18,267 nt of DNA, taken from contig CAZPHH010000092.1 in NCBI GenBank assembly GCA_964586145.1, positions 1-18,267 of the forward strand, read 5' to 3'. The position numbers and the translations under genes were made by a program. Below, one piece after another: positions 13,424 to 18,267 of this stretch. The number at the start of each line of letters is the position of its first letter. The stretch's first letter is position 1. Under the pieces are notes generated by a model. That model saw only the letters and a program-made list of their open reading frames with translations. It was not told the origin of the DNA and searched no databases. The DNA comes from JAFGJQ01 sp964586145. GTDB taxonomy: Bacteria; Planctomycetota; Phycisphaerae; UBA1845.

Positions 13424-15532
13424 TCAGCGGACCTCCGCGGGTTTGGGCGGTGCATCGCTCGCCGGCAGGGTGGCGGTGGGAGTGGCGGGGCGGAGGCGGA
13501 TGGCCGCGCCGCCGCCGGGCGCCAGGGGCAGGGGGAGTTTTGTCGTTGAACTCACCCGTTTCTCTTCGATGACGATGGCGTACGGGTTTTTCTCCCAGTC
13601 GGCGTCGCCGCCGTCGCGATAGATCTCGGCGATGTACGGGCGGCCGGCGTCCAGGAAGGACAGGTGCGCCTCCAGCGTCCGGGGGTCCTGATCCGTGATG
13701 CTCCCGATGTACCAGTCGTCGCTGTTGCGGTCCTTGCGGGCGATGGTGACGAAATCGCCGATGCGGGCGTGGAGGACGATCGTGTCGTCCCAGTCGGTGG
13801 GGACGTCTTTGATGAACTGGAAGGGCCCGGGCCTCGCTTCGTAGTTCTGCGGCAGGTCGGCCGCCATATGCAGCGGGCTGTACAGCACCACGTACAGCGC
13901 GAGTTGCTTGGCGAGGGTCGTGCTGACGCGGTCGTTCGGCCGGTGCTCCTCATACGTCAGGTCGAAGATGCCCGGGGTGAAATCCATGGGGCCCGCCAGA
14001 AGCCGCGTGAACGGCAGAACGGTGGTGTGGTCCGGGCGGTTGCGGTTGTCTCCGCCCCAGGCGTCGTACTCCATGCCGCAGGCGCCTTCGCGGGTCAGCA
14101 TGTTGGGCCAGGTGCGGCGCAGGCCGGTGTCCTTGATCGGCTCGTGGACGTTCAGCATGACCTGGTACCGGGCGGCGGTTTCCACCACCTTCTGGTAGTG
14201 CCGGACCATGTACTGGCCGTGGTGCCATTCCTTGTGCGTGCGGCCGGCCTCGTCCGTGCGCTGGATGCTCTGGCCGTGGGCCACGTAGCCGGTCTTGACG
14301 GCGCGGATGCCGAGCTTCTGACACAGGGCGAACGCGTCCTCCATCTGCCGCTCGTAGTTTTCGACGCCGCCGGCGGTTTCGTGATGGCCGATGAGGCGGA
14401 CGCCGCGTTGCCGGGCGTAGTCGGCCAGGGCGACGAGGTCGTAGTCCGGATAGGGCTCCGTGAAGCGAATGTCCGTTTTGCCGAGCCACCACTCGCCGTC
14501 CCAGCCGAGGTTCCAGCCCTCGACCAGAACGCCGTCGAAGCCGTGTTTCGCGGCAAAATCGATGTATCGCCTGGCGTTTTCCGTGGTGGCGCCGTGTCTG
14601 GGGCCCGAATTCCAGGTTGTGATCCCCAGGTGCAGCTCCCACCAGATGCCCACGTACTTGGCGGGCTTGATCCAGGAAGCGTCGCGCAGCTTGTTGGGCT
14701 CGTTGAGGTTGAGGATGAGGTAGCTGTCGATCAGCCCGCCGGGCGAGTCGGCGATCTGGATCGTACGCCAGGGCGAGGTCATCGGCGCCTGGCCGCGCAC
14801 CAGCACCCCGTCCGACCAGGGCACGAGCGCCACGTCGAAGGTGTTGCCGGCCTTGCGCCACAGCGTCATGCTCGCGAAGTCCACGAGCGCCGCCTCGTGG
14901 ATGCTCAGGTAGAGGCCGTCGGCCGTCTGGAACGTGACCGGCGTGTGGACCTTGGTGGTCTGGCTCAGCGGCGAGTCGGTGTAGTGGTACTCGTATCGGT
15001 TGGGCTCAAACGCGGGGATCCACCAGGCGCGATGGTCGCCGGTGAAGGCGAACTGGGTGGCCTCGTTCATGATCTCGATTGGGCCCACTCCGGTTTGCGC
15101 CGGGATGTGGTAGCGAAACCCGATGCCGTCATCGAAGACGCGGAAGATGATCTGGAGTCGGCGGGGGTCGCCGGCGGCCTCGGCCAGTTCGATGCGAAGC
15201 TCGTTGTGGCGGTCCCGGATGCGTGTCTTTTCGCCCCAGACCTGGGTCCAGGTTTCGTCGACGCTCGACGTGCGGGAGGACGCGATCGCGAAGCCGCGGT
15301 CCAGATCCGGCCCCTGCTGGAGAACCAGACCGAGCTTCGAGGTCTCGATCACGGGCCGGCCGAGCCGGCTCACGCGGTAGGTGGGGACGCCTTCCTTCAA
15401 CTCGAATGTGACCTTCAGTACGTTGCCCGGCGACTGGACCTCAACGGGCGGCGCGGCCGCGACGAGTGTGCTCAGCAGGCAGAAAACACACAGGGCGATC
15501 GGGGTGGCTGACGCAAGCAGGTTCCGAGACAT
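13424..15532 (-). CDS. Secreted GH97 glycoside hydrolase, probable inverting alpha-glucosidase
   Basis: This is a 702-residue protein with a Sec signal peptide (1-27). It has the three-part GH97 build: an N-terminal beta-sandwich (about 30-285), a catalytic TIM barrel (about 290-560) and a C-terminal beta domain. Catalytic residues align with Bacteroides SusB: Glu385 in HHETAGG (SusB Glu439), Glu464 in NVHEPI (Glu508) and Glu488 in GMEYDAW (Glu532). VKTGY (412-416) has Gly where retaining GH97 alpha-galactosidases carry their Asp nucleophile, so an inverting alpha-glucosidase acting on maltodextrin-like glucans is likely. A loop near 417-437 is about ten residues longer than in SusB (from memory of SusB). 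ATG 15530-15532 has GGAG at 15542-15545. It converges on the PEP-CTERM gene 83 bases away. No SusC/SusD partners are in the window. Confidence 0.93.
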   Translation of the reverse strand: MSRNLLASATPIALCVFCLLSTLVAAAPPVEVQSPGNVLKVTFELKEGVPTYRVSRLGRPVIETSKLGLVLQQGPDLDRGFAIASSRTSSVDETWTQVWGEKTRIRDRHNELRIELAEAAGDPRRLQIIFRVFDDGIGFRYHIPAQTGVGPIEIMNEATQFAFTGDHRAWWIPAFEPNRYEYHYTDSPLSQTTKVHTPVTFQTADGLYLSIHEAALVDFASMTLWRKAGNTFDVALVPWSDGVLVRGQAPMTSPWRTIQIADSPGGLIDSYLILNLNEPNKLRDASWIKPAKYVGIWWELHLGITTWNSGPRHGATTENARRYIDFAAKHGFDGVLVEGWNLGWDGEWWLGKTDIRFTEPYPDYDLVALADYARQRGVRLIGHHETAGGVENYERQMEDAFALCQKLGIRAVKTGYVAHGQSIQRTDEAGRTHKEWHHGQYMVRHYQKVVETAARYQVMLNVHEPIKDTGLRRTWPNMLTREGACGMEYDAWGGDNRNRPDHTTVLPFTRLLAGPMDFTPGIFDLTYEEHRPNDRVSTTLAKQLALYVVLYSPLHMAADLPQNYEARPGPFQFIKDVPTDWDDTIVLHARIGDFVTIARKDRNSDDWYIGSITDQDPRTLEAHLSFLDAGRPYIAEIYRDGGDADWEKNPYAIVIEEKRVSSTTKLPLPLAPGGGAAIRLRPATPTATLPASDAPPKPAEVR

Positions 15533-15576
15533 TCGTTCACGCTCCAGTACTTCAGGATTTTGCCTGGCAGGTAATG

Positions 15577-15598
15577 GTTCGCCAACGCAGTGGCGAAC
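15577..15598. promoter_or_regulatory. Perfect 8-bp inverted repeat upstream of the GH97 gene
   Basis: GTTCGCCA (15577-15584) and TGGCGAAC (15591-15598) are perfect inverted copies around a six-base loop. They lie 44 bases from the GH97 start codon. The geometry fits either a repressor operator or a leader hairpin. No regulator gene is adjacent, so it could equally be part of a dispersed repeat. Confidence 0.4.
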
Positions 15599-15902
15599 GT
15601 GCCACAGTCAGACCGTTCCGCGTCGCGATTCGCATTGCTGTCAGAATCCGCAGCACTCGGCCTGGCGTGGGGCCATACGATAGTGCCCGTTCGACGGAAT
15701 GTCGAGGCGGTGCCGCAAACCGAGAGGCCACAGATCATCCCGGAGAATGATCGGCCGGGCGGCTGCCGAACCGGCATCGGTGCGGGTGATCACACGCATC
15801 GCGGGAATGCATAAATGAGGGGCTCCCCATTCCACGCATCGGTGGATCGTATCTTGTGCGGCCATCCCCGTCAAAACTCATTGCCGCGAGCGCTGCCGGC
15901 CA

Positions 15903-15936
15903 ATTCGCGATTCCCATTTCGCCATTCGCGATTCCC
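15903..15936. repeat. Two direct copies of a 13-mer, 21 bases apart
   Basis: ATTCGCGATTCCC occurs at 15903-15915 and 15924-15936, separated by CATTTCGCC-like sequence. A 21-base period equals two helical turns, as expected for tandem protein sites, but it also fits the end of a short dispersed repeat. Confidence 0.6.
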
Positions 15937-15964
15937 TCGGGCGTGCAACCTCCCCGCCACGCGG

Positions 15965-15970
15965 TACAAT
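15965..15970 (+). promoter_or_regulatory. Candidate -10 box (TACAAT) upstream of purB
   Basis: The context is GCGGTACAATGCCGG, five of six matches to TATAAT and nearly identical to the box ahead of mscL. No good -35 is seen. If used, it gives a leader of about 250 bases that contains the palindrome cluster. Confidence 0.35.
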
Positions 15971-16018
15971 GCCGGCTGGATGCGGTTGTTCATTGTGGCA
16001 ATCGCGGTAAGGAGTGTC

Positions 16019-16093
16019 GCCCCGATGGGGCTCCGTTGCCGGGACACCGGGTTCCAGGGGCTTACGCCCCTGGCTATCCCGGCGCGCCGGGAT
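16019..16093. repeat. Cluster of three strong palindromes (REP-like element)
   Basis: Three structures follow one another. GCCCC (16019-16023) pairs with GGGGC (16027-16031) around GAT. CCAGGGGC (16054-16061) pairs perfectly with GCCCCTGG (16066-16073) around TTAC, extendable through CCGGG (16047-16051) with CCCGG (16078-16082). ATCCCGGCGCGCCGGGAT (16076-16093) is an 18-bp perfect palindrome sharing bases with the second stem. The stems could switch with each other. This looks like a dispersed REP-type element or a folded leader; no transposase is nearby. Confidence 0.6.
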
Positions 16094-16228
16094 CCCTTTG
16101 GGACTGACGTCTTGGCCGACGGCGCTAACCAGGTTGCGGCACCCCCTTTGGATCCAGACCCCGGTTGGCGCGGCCGGGACGCTGCATTGTCGGTACGTGG
16201 ATCGCAACCGGAAAAGTGAACCAGCAGC

Positions 16229-17659
16229 ATGAGGACGCATGACGTTTACGAATCGCCCCTGGTCGCCCGAAACGCGTCAGAGGAAATGTGTCGGCTGTTC
16301 GGGGCACGCCACCGCATCATTACCTGGCGGCGGCTGTGGGTGGCGCTGGCCGAGGCCGAGCGCAAGCTGGGCCTGCCCATCTCCGCCAGACAGGTCGCCC
16401 AGCTTCGCCGCGCCGTCGAGGACATCGACTTCGCCGCGGCTGCACGCTACGAAAAGAACCTCCGGCACGACGTCATGGCCCACCTGCACGCCTTTGCCGA
16501 CCAGGCACCCGCCGCATGCGGCATCCTGCATCTCGGGGCGACCAGCGCCTACATCGTGGACAACGCCGACCTCATCATCATGCGCGACGCCCTCGGCCTC
16601 ATCCGCGACTGGCTGGTGAACGTCATCGACGCGCTCGGCCGGTTCGCCCGGCAGCACCGGGCCCGCCCCACGCTCGGCCTCACGCACTACCAGGCGGCCC
16701 AGCTTACCACCGTCGGCAAGCGGGCGGCCCTGTGGTGCTGGGACTTCGTCCGCGACCTGGAAGAAATCGAAACCCGCCTGGACCGCCTGCGCTTCCGCGG
16801 CGTCAAAGGCACCACCGGCACGCAGGCCAGCTTCGTCGAACTGTTCGACGGCAACCTGGCCAAGATCGCCCGCCTGGAGCGGGAGGTGGCCCGGGCGTTC
16901 GGCTTCGAAAACGTCGAGCCGGTGACCGGCCAGACCTACTCCCGCAAAGTGGACGCCCAGGTGGTCTGTGCGCTGGCCGGCGTCGCCGCCAGCGTGCATA
17001 AATTCTGCAACGACATCCGCCTGCTGGCCAACCTCAAGGAAATCGAAGAGCCGTTCGAGAAATCTCAGGTCGGCTCCAGCGCCATGGCCTACAAGCGCAA
17101 CCCCATGCGGTGCGAACGGGCCACCGGGCTGGCCCGATTCGTGATTTCCCTGGCATCCTCCCCTCTGCAAACCGCGGCCGAACAATGGTTCGAGCGGACC
17201 CTGGACGATTCGGCGAACAAGCGCCTGGCCGTCCCGGAGCCCTTCCTGGCCACCGACGGCATGCTGCGGATCGTGGCCAACGTCGCCCGGGGGTTGGTGG
17301 TGTATCCGAAGGTCATCGAGGCCCGCGTTCGGGCGGAGCTGCCCTTCATGGCCACGGAGAACATTCTCATGGCGGCCGCGGCGGCCGGCGGCGACCGCCA
17401 GGCCCTGCACGAGCGCATCCGCAAGCACTCCCAGGCGAGCGCCCGGCGAGTCAAGGAGGAAGGCCGGGAGAACGACCTGCTGGACCGCATTGCAGCCGAC
17501 CCGGCCTTCGCGAAGGTCAACGTCAAGGCGGTCACGGACCCCCGGGTCTTCATCGGCGCCGCCCCGCAGCAGGTCGACGCGTTCCTCCGCGACTTCGTGG
17601 CCCCCATCCGCCGGCGGCACCGGCGGGCCCTGGGCCGCGCCGCGGACCTGAACGTCTGA
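16229..17659 (+). CDS. purB: Adenylosuccinate lyase, eukaryote-like form
   Basis: This is a 476-residue cytoplasmic enzyme that removes fumarate from SAICAR and from adenylosuccinate in purine synthesis; the family is homotetrameric. It resembles human ADSL along its whole length: YESPLVARNASEEM (7-20), LRHDVMAHLH (78-87), RFRGVKGTTGTQASF (188-202), TGQTYSRKVD (233-242), QWFERTLDDSAN (319-330) and ELPFMATENI (370-379). His80 and His153 (LTHYQ) match catalytic histidines, and the signature loop GSSAMAYKRNP (282-292) holds the catalytic Ser. Two signature changes are visible: Ala for Pro in SSAMPYK, and GATSAYIVDN for GATSCYVGDN (103-112). No Shine-Dalgarno precedes ATG 16229; the start is kept because residues 7-20 are conserved. 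pyrE follows after 93 bases. Confidence 0.95.
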   Translation: MRTHDVYESPLVARNASEEMCRLFGARHRIITWRRLWVALAEAERKLGLPISARQVAQLRRAVEDIDFAAAARYEKNLRHDVMAHLHAFADQAPAACGILHLGATSAYIVDNADLIIMRDALGLIRDWLVNVIDALGRFARQHRARPTLGLTHYQAAQLTTVGKRAALWCWDFVRDLEEIETRLDRLRFRGVKGTTGTQASFVELFDGNLAKIARLEREVARAFGFENVEPVTGQTYSRKVDAQVVCALAGVAASVHKFCNDIRLLANLKEIEEPFEKSQVGSSAMAYKRNPMRCERATGLARFVISLASSPLQTAAEQWFERTLDDSANKRLAVPEPFLATDGMLRIVANVARGLVVYPKVIEARVRAELPFMATENILMAAAAAGGDRQALHERIRKHSQASARRVKEEGRENDLLDRIAADPAFAKVNVKAVTDPRVFIGAAPQQVDAFLRDFVAPIRRRHRRALGRAADLNV

Positions 17660-17670
17660 CGTTGGGTGTC

Positions 17671-17700
17671 TTCTCAACCCTCTGTTCCCCACGCTATACT
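17671..17700 (+). promoter_or_regulatory. Candidate promoter for pyrE
   Basis: TTCTCA (17671-17676, four of six) and TATACT (17695-17700, five of six) are separated by 18 bases in the purB-pyrE gap. The implied leader is about 46 bases and ends at the ribosome-binding site AAAGGA (17741-17746). This suggests pyrE need not depend on purB transcription. Confidence 0.45.
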
Positions 17701-17752
17701 CCGCGACTCGCTTTGGGACAGAGGCAAGGCCAGCGGAACGAAAGGACAACGC

Positions 17753-18267
17753 ATGACTCGGGACGAGTTGGGCAAGGCGATCAAGGCGGCGGCGTACCTC
17801 GAGGGAGACTTCACCCTTCGCTCCGGGCGCAAGTCAAAGTACTACCTCGACAAATACCGCTTTGAGACCCAGCCACGCATTCTGGAGGCGGTGGGGAGCG
17901 CGCTGGCCGAGCATGTCGGGCCGGACACCACGCGGATCGCCGGGGCGGAGTTGGGCGGCGTGCCGCTCGCGGCGGCGACGTCGATGGCCTGCGGCCTGCC
18001 GTTCCTGATCGTGCGGAACCAGAAGAAGGACTACGGCACCGGCAAGCTCTTTGAGGGCGTGCTGGAAAAGGGCGAGCGCGTGCTGCTGGTGGAGGACATC
18101 GCCACCACCGGCGGCCAGGTGCTGGAAGCGGCCAAGGACCTGACGGAGTTCGGCGCAATCGTCGAGAAGATCGTGGCCGTCATTGACCGCCAGGAGGGCG
18201 CGCGGCAGAACATCGAAGGCGCCGGCTTCGCGTTTGCCTCGTTGTACACCTCGTCGGACCTGGGCAT
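17753..18267 (+). CDS. pyrE: Orotate phosphoribosyltransferase (3' end cut by window)
   Basis: The visible 171 residues belong to the enzyme that joins orotate to PRPP to give orotidine 5'-phosphate in pyrimidine synthesis. FTLRSGRKSKYYLDKY (20-35) is the N-terminal orotate/PRPP-site segment. RNQKKDYGTGKLFEG (88-102) is the flexible catalytic loop with Arg88, Lys91 and Lys92. VLLVEDIATTGGQ (110-122) is the type I phosphoribosyltransferase PRPP motif. ATG 17753 has AAAGGA at a six-base spacing. The frame is still open at the window edge. Family lengths near 180-215 suggest only a short C-terminal part is missing. The active site is intact in what is visible. Confidence 0.95.
   Translation, partial: MTRDELGKAIKAAAYLEGDFTLRSGRKSKYYLDKYRFETQPRILEAVGSALAEHVGPDTTRIAGAELGGVPLAAATSMACGLPFLIVRNQKKDYGTGKLFEGVLEKGERVLLVEDIATTGGQVLEAAKDLTEFGAIVEKIVAVIDRQEGARQNIEGAGFAFASLYTSSDLG

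Larger units (their letters stand above)
15533..16228. repeat. Repeat-rich divergent intergenic region between GH97 and purB
   Basis: These 696 bases carry no convincing gene. Several short frames read through it, but all are arginine-, glycine- and proline-rich translations of repeats. It contains the inverted repeat near GH97 (15577-15598), a 13-mer ATTCGCGATTCCC twice with 21-base phasing (15903-15915, 15924-15936), a TACAAT -10-like box (15965-15970) and a palindrome cluster (16019-16093). GGTTGCG (16132-16138) and CGCAACC (16203-16209) could form a long-range stem just before the purB start. It probably includes one or more dispersed planctomycete-type repeats; this is inference. Confidence 0.55.

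Noticed and set aside
13664..15511. A 615-residue plus-strand frame
   Set aside because: It is antisense to GH97, which has signal peptide, domains and all three catalytic Glu on the other strand.
16132..16209. Long-range GGTTGCG/CGCAACC pairing considered as a riboswitch
   Set aside because: There are only seven base pairs across 64 bases, and no known purine riboswitch core is recognisable.
15815..16219. Short open frames on both strands ahead of purB
   Set aside because: They read through the palindromes and direct repeats, and their products are repeat-derived with no ribosome-binding site.
16277..17749. A 490-residue minus-strand frame
   Set aside because: It is antisense to purB and shows no family motif.
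1..18267. tRNA, rRNA, CRISPR, transposase or phage genes
   Set aside because: No cloverleaf, regularly spaced repeat array, or integrase/transposase motif was seen on either strand.

Overview
The window is about 18 kb of GC-rich bacterial chromosome and most resembles a member of the Planctomycetota, probably Phycisphaerae-like. The clues are a membrane protein with repeated CxxCGYxL...CPECG zinc ribbons, a formylglycine-enzyme-like secreted protein ending in a PEP-CTERM anchor, a secreted GH97 glucosidase, a lipoprotein subtilase, a eukaryote-like adenylosuccinate lyase, and wide intergenic spaces with isolated -10-like hexamers (TATACT, TACAAT). The lineage call is inference from gene style; no rRNA or marker phylogeny is available here. 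I see no tRNA, rRNA, CRISPR array, transposase, phage or toxin-antitoxin genes.

Layout. Bases 1-59 are the acidic tail of a plus-strand gene. It faces a minus-strand block: a small Cys-rich lipoprotein (80-397), a four-TM triple-zinc-ribbon protein (514-1635) and a B12-binding-type radical SAM protein (1632-3161). The last two overlap by four bases and look translationally coupled. MscL (3300-3722, minus) follows. A divergent spacer leads to a plus-strand Gfo/Idh/MocA-fold protein (4095-5156) whose usual catalytic residues are replaced. A second minus-strand run, read from its 5' end, is a secreted PHP-domain protein (9224 to 8040), class II fructose-bisphosphate aldolase (7967 to 6939), HisS (6823 to 5519) and a possible 27-residue membrane peptide (5284 to 5201).

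From 9570 the plus strand carries a subtilisin-family lipoprotein (9570-11792) and the PEP-CTERM SUMF1-fold protein (12297-13340). These converge on a minus-strand secreted GH97 alpha-glucosidase (13424-15532). The 696-base gap 15533-16228 is rich in inverted and direct repeats. The window ends with plus-strand purB (16229-17659) and pyrE (17753, cut by the window edge).

How the genes work together. Core metabolism and translation (aldolase, HisS, PurB, PyrE) is interspersed with envelope or secreted proteins (two lipoproteins, PHP protein, subtilase, PEP-CTERM protein, GH97, MscL). purB and pyrE put purine and pyrimidine synthesis side by side, although pyrE appears to have its own promoter. 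The only pairing with strong sequence support for shared expression is the radical SAM and zinc-ribbon pair. I found no clear new multi-gene system. The best leads are the active-site-degenerate oxidoreductase, the radical SAM/zinc-ribbon couple, the palindrome cluster ahead of purB and the candidate microprotein behind hisS.
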